This document shows, in pieces, positions 14,979-23,254 of a DNA stretch of 40,931 nucleotides. The translations under genes were made by a program, and so were the position numbers. Location of the stretch: assembly GCA_016213205.1 (NCBI GenBank), contig JACRAZ010000053.1:1-40931 (forward strand), given 5' to 3'. The notes beneath the pieces were generated by a model, which worked only from the letters and a program-made list of their open reading frames with translations, searched no databases and was not told the origin of the DNA. The DNA is from Burkholderiales bacterium. GTDB lineage: Bacteria; Pseudomonadota; Gammaproteobacteria; Burkholderiales; Burkholderiaceae_C. How positions within the stretch are numbered: position 1 is the stretch's first letter; each line of letters starts with the position of its first letter.

Positions 14979-16244
14979 ATGAACCCCACCCTGCACACCC
15001 TGGCCGCCGGCCTGCTGGCGCTCACCGCCGCGCTGGCGCACGCCGCCCCCACCGAGATCGTGATCCAGTACCCCTACGGCGAGCTGTTCGACGAGACCAA
15101 CAAGCAGATCGCCGCCGAGTTCGCCAAGCTGCACCCGGACATCAAGCTGACTTTCCGCGCGCCTTATGAAAGTTATGAGGAAGGCACCCAGAAGGTGCTG
15201 CGCGAGGCCATCACGAAGCAGCTGCCCGACATCACGTTCCAGGGCCTGAACCGCGTGCGCATCCTGGTGGACCGCAAGATCGCCGTGCCGCTGGACGGCT
15301 TCATCAAGGCCGAGAAGAACTTCGCGGTGCAGGGCTTCCACCAGGCCATGTTCGACATCGGCACCCAGAACGGCAAGGTGTACGCGCTGCCGTTCGCGAT
15401 TTCGCTGCCCATCGTCTATGTCAACCTCGACCTGGTCAAGCGTGCCGGCGGCGATGCCGACAAGCTGCCCACCACCTGGGACGGCGTGATCGCGCTGGGC
15501 AACAAGGTGCGTGCGCTGGGCGCCGACGCCAACGGCGTCACGATGGCCTGGGACATCACCGGCAACTGGCTCTGGCAGGCGCCGGTGCTCAGCCAGGGCG
15601 GCAGCATGCTCACGGCCGACGAGAAGAAGGTGGCCTTCGACGGCCCGGCGGGCCAGTTCGCGATCGACCTCTACGCGCGGCTGGTGCAGGAGGCGAAGAT
15701 GCCCAACCTCTCGCAGCCCGACGCGCGCGCGGCCTTCGCGGCGGGCAAGACCGGCATCCACGTCACCTCCACCTCCGACCTGGCCAAGGTGACCGGCATG
15801 GTGGGCGGCAAGTTCGCGCTCAAGACCATTGCCTTCCCCGACGTGAAGGAAGGCGTGGGCCGCCTGCCCGCGGGTGGCAACCTGGGTGTCATCGTCTCGC
15901 AGGACCCGAAGAAGCGCCAGGCCGCCTGGGAGGTGCTGAAGTTCTGGACCGGCCCGATCGGCGCCTCGATCGTCGCGCGCACCACCGGCTACATGCCGCC
16001 CAACAAGGTGGCCAACGAGATCTACCTGAAGGACTTCTACGTCCAGAACCCGAACAACTTCACCGCGGTGAAGCAACTGCCGCTGCTCACGCGCTGGTAT
16101 GCCTTCCCGGGCGAGAACGGCCTGAAGATCACCGACGTGATCAAGGACCACCTGCAGACCGTGGTCTCGGGCAAGCGCGCTGCCGAGCCGCGCGCGGTGC
16201 TCAAGGACATGGCCGCCGACGTGCAGCAACTGCTGCCGCGCTGA
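14979..16244 (+). CDS. ugpB: Extracellular solute-binding protein of the Ugp-like transporter
   Basis: A 421-residue family 1 extracellular solute-binding protein. The signal peptide MNPTLHTLAAGLLALTAALA is cleaved near AHA (about residue 22). The mature start is PTEIVIQYPYGELFDETNKQ; later blocks are QLPDITFQGLNRVRILVDR, GKVYALPFAISLPIVYVNLD and RTTGYMPPNKVANE. CGGAG lies 9 nt before the ATG. Length and domain layout match UgpB, but ligand residues cannot be assigned by eye. The linked GpdQ-like enzyme favours a glycerophosphodiester ligand; a sugar or another organophosphate remains possible. Confidence 0.78.
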   Translation: MNPTLHTLAAGLLALTAALAHAAPTEIVIQYPYGELFDETNKQIAAEFAKLHPDIKLTFRAPYESYEEGTQKVLREAITKQLPDITFQGLNRVRILVDRKIAVPLDGFIKAEKNFAVQGFHQAMFDIGTQNGKVYALPFAISLPIVYVNLDLVKRAGGDADKLPTTWDGVIALGNKVRALGADANGVTMAWDITGNWLWQAPVLSQGGSMLTADEKKVAFDGPAGQFAIDLYARLVQEAKMPNLSQPDARAAFAAGKTGIHVTSTSDLAKVTGMVGGKFALKTIAFPDVKEGVGRLPAGGNLGVIVSQDPKKRQAAWEVLKFWTGPIGASIVARTTGYMPPNKVANEIYLKDFYVQNPNNFTAVKQLPLLTRWYAFPGENGLKITDVIKDHLQTVVSGKRAAEPRAVLKDMAADVQQLLPR

Positions 16245-16262
16245 ACGCGACAGGACCGGACC

Positions 16263-17057
16263 ATGCGCTGGACCAAGTTCATCCACCTCACCGACACCCA
16301 CCTGGTGCCGCCGGGCCAGCTGCTGTACGGCAGCGACCCGCAGCAGCGCCTGCAGGCCGCCGTGCGCAGCATCGCGGCCGAGCACGGTGATGCCGAGTTC
16401 TGCCTCGTCACCGGCGACCTGGCCCACCTGGGCGAACCGGCGGCCTACGCCGCGCTGCAGGACACGCTGCTCGCGCTGCCGATGCCGGTGCACCTGCTGA
16501 TCGGCAACCACGACGACCGCGGCGCCTTCTGCGAACGCTTTGCCGCCACGCCGGTGGACGAGGCCGGCTTCGTGCAGCAGGCGCTGCCCTTCGCGCAGGG
16601 CCTGCTGCTGATGCTGGACACCCACCAGCCCGGCGTGCCCCACGGCGTGTACTGCCCGCGCCGCTGCCAGTGGCTGGCCGAGCAGCTGCGCGCCAGCGGT
16701 GATGCGCCGCTGTGGATCGCGATGCACCACCCGCCCTTCGACGTGGCGCTGCCCAGCATGGATGCGATCGGCCTGCGCGATGCGGCCGCCTTCGCCGAAG
16801 TGCTGGCGCCGCACCGCGATCGGGTGCGCCACCTGTTCTTCGGCCACGTGCACCGGCCCATCTCCGGCAGCTGGCAGGGCGTGCCGTTCTCGACGCTGCG
16901 CGCCACCAACCACCAGGTGGCGCTGGACCTGCACCGCAGCGATGCCATTCCCGGCAGCTTCGAGCCGCCGGCCTATGCGGTGGTGCTGGCCGATGCGCAG
17001 CAGACCCTGGTGCACAACCACGACTTCCTCGATGACAGCCGGCGCTTCGAGCTCTGA
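16263..17057 (+). CDS. gpdQ: GpdQ-like class III phosphodiesterase
   Basis: A 264-residue binuclear metallophosphoesterase of the GpdQ/Rv0805/CpdA class. Metal ligands: TDTHL (D11, H13), VTGDLAH, GNHDDR, MHHPPFD and FGHVHRP. The GNHDDRGAFCERF block and the region around FSTLRATNHQVALDL follow the glycerophosphodiesterase GpdQ layout. Known relatives cleave glycerophosphodiesters, other phosphodiesters or cyclic AMP. Located 18 nt after the binding-protein gene and without a signal peptide, it would hydrolyse an imported phosphodiester in the cytoplasm. The exact substrate is inferred. Confidence 0.75.
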   Translation: MRWTKFIHLTDTHLVPPGQLLYGSDPQQRLQAAVRSIAAEHGDAEFCLVTGDLAHLGEPAAYAALQDTLLALPMPVHLLIGNHDDRGAFCERFAATPVDEAGFVQQALPFAQGLLLMLDTHQPGVPHGVYCPRRCQWLAEQLRASGDAPLWIAMHHPPFDVALPSMDAIGLRDAAAFAEVLAPHRDRVRHLFFGHVHRPISGSWQGVPFSTLRATNHQVALDLHRSDAIPGSFEPPAYAVVLADAQQTLVHNHDFLDDSRRFEL

Positions 17058-17721
17058 ACTGCCGGCGCCGCAGGTGCTGGTGTTCGATGTGGACGGCACG
17101 CTGGTCGACACGCTGGCGCCGATGGTGCAGGCCCTCAACGAGGTGCTGGCCTCCGTGGGGCTGGCGCCCTGGCCCGACACCACGGTGCGCGAGTACCTGA
17201 GCCTGGGGCTGGACGGCCTGCTCAGCGTGGCGTTGCGCAGCGCCGGCCATGCCACCGATGCCGCCGGCCACCGGGCCCTGCAGGCCGCCTTGCTGCAGCG
17301 CTACACGGCGCTGGCGCCCGAGCAGGCGCATGAGATGCCCGGCGCCGGCACCCTGCTGCGCCAGGCGCGTGCCCGCGGCCTGCGCCTGGCCGTGTGCTCC
17401 AACGCCGCCGGCCCGGTGCTGCAGGCGCTGTTTGCGCGCCTGGGCTGGCAGGGCTGGTTCGACACCGTGGTGCATGCCGGCAATGCCCAGGCGCTCAAGC
17501 CCAGCGGCCTGCCGCTGCGGCAGGTGCTGGGGCAGATGGGTGCGCTGCCGGCCGAGGCCTGGCTGGTGGGCGACAGCGCGCTGGACGCACGCTGCGCGCA
17601 GGCCGCCGGCTGCACCTTCGTGTGGTTCAGCGGCGGCTACGGGCCCTCGCGGCCCGAGGGCACGGCGGCCCAGGTGGACACGCTGGCCGCTGTCGACGAG
17701 CTGCTGGCCCGCGCGGGGTGA
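17032..17721 (+). CDS. HAD-family phosphatase (phosphoglycolate phosphatase-like)
   Basis: A 229-residue HAD subfamily IA hydrolase. Motif I is VFDVDGTLVDT (D19 nucleophile, D21); motif II is in LAVCSNAAG; the motif III Lys is in AQALKPSGLPL; motif IV is WLVGDSALDARCAQAAGC. A four-helix cap lies at about 30-105. The ATG at 17032 overlaps the phosphodiesterase gene by 26 nt. As last gene of the Ugp-like operon it would suit a final step releasing phosphate from the monoester left by the phosphodiesterase. Phosphoglycolate or a sugar phosphate are alternatives. Confidence 0.8.
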   Translation: MTAGASSSELPAPQVLVFDVDGTLVDTLAPMVQALNEVLASVGLAPWPDTTVREYLSLGLDGLLSVALRSAGHATDAAGHRALQAALLQRYTALAPEQAHEMPGAGTLLRQARARGLRLAVCSNAAGPVLQALFARLGWQGWFDTVVHAGNAQALKPSGLPLRQVLGQMGALPAEAWLVGDSALDARCAQAAGCTFVWFSGGYGPSRPEGTAAQVDTLAAVDELLARAG

Positions 17722-17729
17722 GTTTGCAG

Positions 17730-17752
17730 GCCCCGCAGGGGGCTTGCGGGGC
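17730..17752. terminator. Terminator-like hairpin between convergent genes
   Basis: Perfect 8-bp arms GCCCCGCA (17730-17737) and TGCGGGGC (17745-17752) with a 7-nt loop. It lies in the 33-bp gap between the stops of the HAD gene (+) and the phytase-like gene (-), so it can serve both. No long T-run follows on either strand. Confidence 0.55.
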
Positions 17753-17754
17753 GT

Positions 17755-19128
17755 TCAACGCGCCGCCAGGAACTCCGGCACGCGCAGCAGGATGAACTCG
17801 TTGTCGTCGTTGCGGCCCAGCCGGCGGCCCGACGAATACGGCAGGTTGTTGTCGTTGGCCACCACGATGTGTTCGGCGTCCACCACGTCCACGTCCTCGA
17901 TCGTCACGAACGGGAAGCTGAACCGGCCGTTGCGCCCGCCCACCTTGGCCACGCCCTGCGGGTCCTGGATGTCCAGCAGGTCGATGTAGCCGATCTTGCG
18001 CACGAAGCCCTCGGCATCCGCGTCCTTCAGGCTGATCTTGTAGACGCGCTTGAACTTCGCGGGCACGTTCTGGCAATCGGGCCGCGCGGGGCCGTTGCAG
18101 GCGGTGTCGGCCTCGCCCTCGCCGTTGTCGCGCTCGATGATCAGGCCGGTGTCGGCGTCGATCATGTTGAAGTCGCCGATGTTGTTGCCGTTGAGCTCCA
18201 GCGCGTACTTCCACGAGCGGCCGGTCCACTCGCCCTTGGCCACATCGAACTCCAGCACGCGCAGGAACTCGCGGCCGTCCTTGTGCTCCCACTGCTTGGC
18301 GGCCTCGTTCCACAGCGGGCCTTCGAGCAGCGGGTACAGGAAGCGGCCGTCCTTCGAGGCGGCCATGCCCTCGAAGCCGCGCGAGCGGCGCACCGGCGTG
18401 GAAAACGCGCCCGGCGTGGCCGGCGTGCCCACCGCGTAGTGGTCGGGCGAGCGCACCACCTTGCCGTCCACCTGCGTCTCGTACAGCGCGAGCACCTTGC
18501 CCTGGCGGTCGGTCTGCACCAGGTAGGGGCCCAGCTCGTCGCCGAACCACACATGCTCGCCGATGAACTGCATCGATTCGATGTCCAGGTCGGCGCCGGT
18601 CAGGTAGCGCTGCGTCGTGCCTTCGTTGACGATGAGGAACGGGATCTTGCGGTCCGGGTCGTGCAGGAAGTACGTGCGCAGGCGCTTCACGCTGCCGGCC
18701 TGCCAGTCGGGCTGCACCTGGTGGAACATCAGCATCGCATCGGCCGAATTGGCCTTGCTGCCGTAGCCGTTGTCGGACAGCACCCAGAAGCTGCCGTCTT
18801 TCATCGCCTTGATGCCCGAGAAGCCCTGCACCGGCTGGGCGGCAAACGGCAGGCTGATGCCGGTGGGCTTGGGCACGCCCTTGGCCGAGAGGTAGGAGCT
18901 GCCGGCCATCGATTCCAGCCGGTCCTCGCGCCGGCCGTCGGCCGCGGTGTACTTGCCCGATGTCTTCAGGCTGGCCGGGGCATCGGCCGGCGCGTCGATG
19001 AAGCTGCGCGCGGGCAGCGCGGCGTGGCCGGCCAGCGTGGCCGGGAAGGCCTGCTGTGCCTGCGCCGGCAGGGCGCCGGCCAGCGCGCCGAACAGCGCCA
19101 CGAGGGAGAGCAGAGGGGTGCTGCGCAT
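17755..19128 (-). CDS. Secreted phytase-like esterase family protein
   Basis: A 457-residue exported protein of the 'esterase-like activity of phytase' beta-propeller family. The signal peptide MRSTPLLSLVALFGALAGA is cut near AQAQ. Family-type blocks include VQGFSGIKAMKDGSFWVLSD, SRGFEGMAASKDGRFLYPLL, FNMIDADTGLIIERDNGEG and FVTIEDVDVVDAEHIVVAND. A pair of Cys flanks TACNGPARPDC. ATG 19128 is preceded by AGGAAG at 9 nt; an alternative ATG at 19155 overlaps the glpQ stop (TGATG). It is cotranscribed with the glycerophosphodiesterase upstream, so a role in periplasmic organophosphate use is likely. Activity is not proven for the family. Confidence 0.78.
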   Translation of the reverse strand: MRSTPLLSLVALFGALAGALPAQAQQAFPATLAGHAALPARSFIDAPADAPASLKTSGKYTAADGRREDRLESMAGSSYLSAKGVPKPTGISLPFAAQPVQGFSGIKAMKDGSFWVLSDNGYGSKANSADAMLMFHQVQPDWQAGSVKRLRTYFLHDPDRKIPFLIVNEGTTQRYLTGADLDIESMQFIGEHVWFGDELGPYLVQTDRQGKVLALYETQVDGKVVRSPDHYAVGTPATPGAFSTPVRRSRGFEGMAASKDGRFLYPLLEGPLWNEAAKQWEHKDGREFLRVLEFDVAKGEWTGRSWKYALELNGNNIGDFNMIDADTGLIIERDNGEGEADTACNGPARPDCQNVPAKFKRVYKISLKDADAEGFVRKIGYIDLLDIQDPQGVAKVGGRNGRFSFPFVTIEDVDVVDAEHIVVANDNNLPYSSGRRLGRNDDNEFILLRVPEFLAAR

Positions 19129-19154
19129 GGTGGGGTGCTTCCTGCGGTGGTGCA

Positions 19155-20288
19155 TCAGCGCAGCTCGTTCACCGCCGCCACGCCGGTGGCGGGGAAGTCG
19201 GTGAAGAAGCCGTCGATGCCCAGCTTCACGTAGTACTGCATCTCGGCCTTCGGGTCCTTGAAGCCGTAGAGGCCCGCGTCGTTGCGGAAGGTCCAGGTGT
19301 GCACCAGCAGGCCGCGGGCATGCGCGGCTTCGATCACGCCGGTGCTGCCGTCCACCCGGCGGTCGTTCACGGTGAGCGTGGTGTCGCCGGTGCGCTCCAC
19401 CTTGTCGGCCACGGTCTTCACGAGGTAGGGCTTCCAGGGGCCGATGGCATCGGCATAGGTCTTCACGAAGTCCAGCCCGGCGGGGCTGAGCAGGTCGGAG
19501 AACAGGCGCTTGTCGCCGCTGAGCACGAAGTCATACGGCTGGCGATAGGGCGCCACGAGCGACATCGAGCCGTCGTCGTTCACGTCGTCGGCATCGATCA
19601 GCTGCACCAGCCGGATCTCGGTCTTCTTGTTCAGGTATTGCAGGTTGGCCACCTCGAAGGACTGGATGAACACCGGCGCCTTGGCGCTGTTGCCATAGGC
19701 CGCGTGCAGCGCGGCGACCAGCTTGTCCTCGAACACGTTGGCGCCGAACAGGCCGGCGTGGAAGCTGGAGTGCTTCACCTCGGGGTAGATGCCGATCGTG
19801 CGGCCCGTCTTGGCGCTGTGCTCCTTGGCCAGCGCGATCACCTCGTCCAGCGTGGGAATCGGGAACTGGCCGTCGAAGGCGGTGGAGCGGCCGGCGCGGG
19901 ATTGCTTGGCGCGCAGGGTCTTCAGCTCGGCCAGCGTGAAATCGCCGGCGAAGTAGGCGGTGGTGGGCACGCCGTCCACCGGGCGCGTGGCCTTGCGCGA
20001 GGCGGGGAACTTGGCGGCCACGTCGGTTGTGTCGTCGAGCATGGGCTCGTGGCGCGCCACCATCACGCCGTCTTTCGTGAGCACCAGGTCGGGCTCGATG
20101 AAGTCGGCCCCCTGCTCGATGGCCAGCTGGTACGAGGCCAGCGTGTGCTCGGGCCGCTCGCCGCTGGCGCCGCGGTGGCCCACCACCAGCGGGGCCTCGC
20201 CGGACAGGGTGTTGAACGTGGGGTCGTCGCTGCCGCAGGCCTGCAGCAAGGCCAGGGCGGAGGCGGCCAGGAAGGATGTGATGCGCAT
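19155..20288 (-). CDS. glpQ: Glycerophosphodiester phosphodiesterase (periplasmic, likely lipoprotein)
   Basis: A 377-residue GDPD TIM-barrel enzyme that splits glycerophosphodiesters into glycerol 3-phosphate and an alcohol. Catalytic blocks: VVGHRGASGERPEHTLASY, ADFIEPDLVLTKDGVMVARH, then YPEVKHSSFH, and near the end HTWTFRND and GIDGFFTDFPA. The N-terminus MRITSFLAASALALLQAC has a lipobox-like end at C18 with Q at -2, so a lipoprotein is probable. Length and inserts match GlpQ rather than cytoplasmic UgpQ. It is preceded by a PHO-box-like promoter. Products could feed the Ugp-like importer nearby. Confidence 0.88.
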   Translation of the reverse strand: MRITSFLAASALALLQACGSDDPTFNTLSGEAPLVVGHRGASGERPEHTLASYQLAIEQGADFIEPDLVLTKDGVMVARHEPMLDDTTDVAAKFPASRKATRPVDGVPTTAYFAGDFTLAELKTLRAKQSRAGRSTAFDGQFPIPTLDEVIALAKEHSAKTGRTIGIYPEVKHSSFHAGLFGANVFEDKLVAALHAAYGNSAKAPVFIQSFEVANLQYLNKKTEIRLVQLIDADDVNDDGSMSLVAPYRQPYDFVLSGDKRLFSDLLSPAGLDFVKTYADAIGPWKPYLVKTVADKVERTGDTTLTVNDRRVDGSTGVIEAAHARGLLVHTWTFRNDAGLYGFKDPKAEMQYYVKLGIDGFFTDFPATGVAAVNELR

Positions 20289-20351
20289 GGTGGAGGCTTC
20301 TTGAAGGAGTGAGGAGGTCGACGCCGGCGGCCCGCGGGCCGCGCGAGCGGG

Positions 20352-20396
20352 ACCATAGGTGCCCGCGGTGTCCATGCGATGACAGGCGGGTGACCG
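20352..20396 (-). promoter_or_regulatory. PHO-box-like promoter of glpQ
   Basis: Read on the minus strand: CGGTCAC (20396-20390), spacer, CTGTCAT (20385-20379, full match), spacer, TGGACAC (20374-20368), then exactly 10 nt to TATGGT (20357-20352), a -10-like hexamer. Three repeats share an 11-bp period. The predicted transcript leaves a leader of about 55-60 nt before ATG 20288. Confidence 0.65.
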
Positions 20397-20431
20397 CGCC
20401 GTGGCGCAGGGCCCGCGCGGCGGCGCCGGCG

Positions 20432-21205
20432 TCAGCGCCGCAGCACGTCGGCCGCCCAGCGCGCCACGGTGGCGGCCAGCCAGGGGCCGTCGTCCAGCGG
20501 CAGGTCGTGGCCGGCGCGCGGGTGCACGGCGAGGGCGCAGCCCCAGTGCCGCGCCAGCGCGGCCGAGCAGCGCGGGTCCACCAGCGCATCGCCCGCGCTG
20601 TTCACCACCAGCACCGGACAGGCCGGCCGGCCCGGCGGCAGGCGGTAGCGCGCTGCGGCGGCCAGCTGGCGCAGCGCATTGGCGCGCGACACCGGCCGCT
20701 CGCGCTGCACGGCTGCCCAGCGGGCCAGCGCCGCGGCATGGGCCTGCGGCTGCGCGCTGGTGAGCCGCAGTACCAGGGCCTCGGCCTCGGGCCGGCCCCA
20801 GCGCACGGCCAGCCGCAGCAGCGCGGGCCAGCAGGCCGGCTGCAGGCGCTGCGGCAGCGGGCTCAGGCGGCGGGTGCTGGTGTTCACCAGCACCGCGGAC
20901 GCCACCTGCTGCGGGTGCTGCAGCAGCCACTGCGCGGCCACCATGCCGCCCATCGACAGGCCCAGCAGATGCACCGGCCCGCGCACGCCCTGCGCCTGCA
21001 GCCGGGCGCGGCAGGCCGGCACCATGGCCGCAATGTGCCAGGGGCAACGCGCGCGGTGCAGCGTGCCGGCGCCGGGCAGGTCCAGCGTGATCACCGCATC
21101 GGACCCCAGGGCCTGCGCCAGCTGCGCGGGAAACAGGCCCCAATGCGCCTGCTCGCGCGTGAGGCCGCGCAGCAGCACCCAGGGGGCCGACGGTAGCGCC
21201 TGCAT
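20432..21205 (-). CDS. Alpha/beta hydrolase
   Basis: A 257-residue alpha/beta-hydrolase fold protein without a signal peptide. The nucleophile elbow is LLGLSMGGM (S84), the acid is in NSAGDALVDPR (D206), and the His is in RAGHDLPLDDG (H233), a complete triad. The N-terminal oxyanion-side motif is LLRGLTREQAHWG. Closest in style to esterases or lipases acting on small esters; the substrate cannot be assigned. It starts 2 bp after the upstream M14-like gene, so the two are cotranscribed. The open frame continues further upstream into that gene, but ATG 21205 is the only start that avoids the overlap. Confidence 0.75.
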   Translation of the reverse strand: MQALPSAPWVLLRGLTREQAHWGLFPAQLAQALGSDAVITLDLPGAGTLHRARCPWHIAAMVPACRARLQAQGVRGPVHLLGLSMGGMVAAQWLLQHPQQVASAVLVNTSTRRLSPLPQRLQPACWPALLRLAVRWGRPEAEALVLRLTSAQPQAHAAALARWAAVQRERPVSRANALRQLAAAARYRLPPGRPACPVLVVNSAGDALVDPRCSAALARHWGCALAVHPRAGHDLPLDDGPWLAATVARWAADVLRR

Positions 21206-21207
21206 GC

Positions 21208-22239
21208 CTAGGGCCCGCGGTACCAGCGGTCCAGCGCCTGCTCGCGCAGCGCCTCGCGCCGGGTGGGGGCCGGCCGCCAGCGCTGGTGGCTGCAGGCGGC
21301 GCGCAGCGCAAAGTCCAGCAGCGCCAGGTGGCGCCGCAGCACGCGCTGCTGGCGGTGTTCGATCAAGGGGTTGAAGATGCCGTGGCGGCTGAACATCTGG
21401 CGCGGGTTCTTCTTCACCCACAGCCAGGAGCCCATCTCCAGCGTGAGCGGCAGCAATACGCCGCCAGCGCCACCCGCGCCACCCAGCGCACGCAGGTACA
21501 GGTGGTCCCACAGGTCGCCATGGGCCAGGTACTGGCGGCTTTGCGGCTCGAACACGTAGCGGTGGTGCAGCAGCGCCTCGTCCAGCAGCGTGCTCAGCGC
21601 CTGCAGCTCGGGCAGGTGCTCCACCGGCACGGCGGTGTGGGCATGCGGGAACCACAGCCGGTCGTGCAGGCCGAAGCCCGAATGGCAATCCAGCGCCAGC
21701 GCGAACGGGCGGCCCATCAGCTCCTGCTCGACCACCGCGCACAGCGCCTGTGCCTCCGGCTGCATCGGCGCGCCCTCGGGGCCGCGGTACCACGGCAGGC
21801 CGGCGCTGATGCGCTGGCCGCCCACCAGGAAGGGCGCGCCGCCGGCACAGTCCACCGGCGCGTTGCGCATCAGGTCCACGCCCTGCGGGTTGGCGCGGGT
21901 GCCGCGCAGCAGGCCACCGGGGTTCACCAGCGGCATCACCAGCACCCGCATGTGCTGCAGCAGGTGCTGCAGCGCGGCGTCCCAGGGCAGGCGCTGCAGC
22001 AGCGAGCGCAGGAAGGCCAGCGCCACCTCGCAGCCGATGCGCTCGAGCCCGTGCACGCCGCCGAACACGCCCAGTGCCGGCAGCGTGGGGTCGGCGCTGC
22101 CCAGCGTGAACACCGGCACCGGCCAGGCACGGCCGCCGGATGGCACTTCGCAGGCCACCTGGGCCTCGACGCCCGGCGGCTGCGCGCTCAGCAGCGGCTC
22201 GAGTTCGTCGAAGGGCCAGGGCAGGGCGTCGGTTGCCAT
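21208..22239 (-). CDS. M14-family zinc carboxypeptidase-like protein
   Basis: A 343-residue M14 metallopeptidase-fold protein. Zinc ligands: VHGLERIG (H63, E66) and DCHSGFG (H186). The substrate-binding segment NPGGLLRGTRANPQGVDLMR matches the family NPDG...R-N-x-GVDLNRN pattern, and a probable catalytic Glu is in LTLEMGSW (E268). No signal peptide is seen, so a cytoplasmic peptidase, amidase or aspartoacylase-like role is likely. I chose ATG 22239 (MATDALPWPF); a longer in-frame start at 22296 lacks conserved sequence and overlaps a divergent small frame. It forms an operon with the alpha/beta hydrolase. Confidence 0.8.
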   Translation of the reverse strand: MATDALPWPFDELEPLLSAQPPGVEAQVACEVPSGGRAWPVPVFTLGSADPTLPALGVFGGVHGLERIGCEVALAFLRSLLQRLPWDAALQHLLQHMRVLVMPLVNPGGLLRGTRANPQGVDLMRNAPVDCAGGAPFLVGGQRISAGLPWYRGPEGAPMQPEAQALCAVVEQELMGRPFALALDCHSGFGLHDRLWFPHAHTAVPVEHLPELQALSTLLDEALLHHRYVFEPQSRQYLAHGDLWDHLYLRALGGAGGAGGVLLPLTLEMGSWLWVKKNPRQMFSRHGIFNPLIEHRQQRVLRRHLALLDFALRAACSHQRWRPAPTRREALREQALDRWYRGP

Positions 22240-22290
22240 CGTTTCGTCATCATCGCGCCGCAGACTGGGGCGGCACTTCGGAGACCTTGC

Positions 22291-22446
22291 ATGCACCCAT
22301 CGGCTCGCCCCTTGCCCCTTCCCCGCGCGGCCTGGCCCGCGCTGCTGTGCGCGCTGGCCTTCGGCGCGGTGGAGTGGCTGGCGCTGGCACGGTCGCGCAT
22401 GGGCGACCGCCTGCTCGCGCTGCGGCAGGCCCTCAGGCGCAGTTGA
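22291..22446 (+). CDS. Possible small membrane protein (51 aa)
   Basis: A 51-residue frame in the gap between the divergent M14-like gene and the end of olsB. It has one hydrophobic stretch (about 14-31, WPALLCALAFGAVEWLAL) followed by a basic tail, the pattern of a small bitopic membrane protein. GGAGA lies 7 nt before the ATG. The end overlaps the olsB stop by 14 nt on the opposite strand. I recognise no family. It may be real but could be chance in GC-rich DNA. Confidence 0.4.
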   Translation: MHPSARPLPLPRAAWPALLCALAFGAVEWLALARSRMGDRLLALRQALRRS

Positions 22447-23248
22447 AGTGCCGCCGGTAGCTGGCCGGCAGGGCCTGCAGGTCCATCATCATCGGCAGGT
22501 CGGCGGTGCCGAAATCGGGGTCCCAGGCCGGTGAGCCCAGGATGCGCGCACCGCAGCGCAGGTAGCCTTTGATCAGCGGCGGCGCGCTGGCCTCGCGGCC
22601 GTCGTCCAGGTCTTCCACCGGCAGCGCCAGGCGCGGCTGCACCAGGTACTCGGGGCTGGCCAGGTGGGTTTCGCGCAGCGTGCGCCACAGCGCCGCGGCG
22701 GCATGGCCGCCATCGTTCATCGGCACGCTGGCGCAGCCGATCATGTAGCGCAGCCGGTTGCGCTGCATGAAGTCGCCCAGGCTGGCCCACAGCATCATGA
22801 TCACGCCGCCGCTGCGCCACGCGGGGTCGGTGCAGGAGCGGCCCAGCTCCACCAGGTCGCCCCGCAGCGCGGCCAGCGGCGCGAGCTCGAACTCGCCGTC
22901 GCTGTACAGCCCGCCGGCCAGGCGTGCGCCGGCCGGGGTGAGCACGCGGTAGGTGCCCACCACCGGGCCGGGCGTGCCATCGGCGCCGTGCACCCGCACC
23001 AGCAGGTGTTCGCAGTGCGCATCGAAGCGGTCCACGTCCAGGCCCGCGGGGGTGCCCGGCGGCGGCGCGAGGCGGGCGCCCATCTCGTCGGCGAACACGC
23101 GCCAGCGCAGGCGCTGGGCCTCGCGCACCTCGTCGGCATGGCGGGCCCAGGCCACGCTGAGCGTGCTGCCGCGGCGCTGCGGCGAGGCCGGGGACGGGGC
23201 GGCGGCCTCGGCGTCATGCCGGGCCGGGGAGGCGGTGGTGATGTCCAT
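22433..23248 (-). CDS. olsB: L-ornithine N-alpha-acyltransferase (GNAT)
   Basis: A 271-residue OlsB/hemolysin-like GNAT acyltransferase. OlsB transfers a 3-hydroxyacyl group from ACP to ornithine, giving lyso-ornithine lipid, the first step to phosphorus-free ornithine lipids. Family blocks: EAQRLRWRVFADEMGARL, FDAHCEHLLV, GTYRVLTPAGARLAGGLYSD, VELGRSCTDPAWRSGGVIMM, and MIGCASVPM. ATG 23248 directly follows the promoter described below and there is no Shine-Dalgarno sequence. The second acyltransferase (olsA) is not in the window. N-acyl transfer to other amino acids cannot be excluded. Confidence 0.8.
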   Translation of the reverse strand: MDITTASPARHDAEAAAPSPASPQRRGSTLSVAWARHADEVREAQRLRWRVFADEMGARLAPPPGTPAGLDVDRFDAHCEHLLVRVHGADGTPGPVVGTYRVLTPAGARLAGGLYSDGEFELAPLAALRGDLVELGRSCTDPAWRSGGVIMMLWASLGDFMQRNRLRYMIGCASVPMNDGGHAAAALWRTLRETHLASPEYLVQPRLALPVEDLDDGREASAPPLIKGYLRCGARILGSPAWDPDFGTADLPMMMDLQALPASYRRHFNCA

Positions 23249-23254
23249 GCGGGC

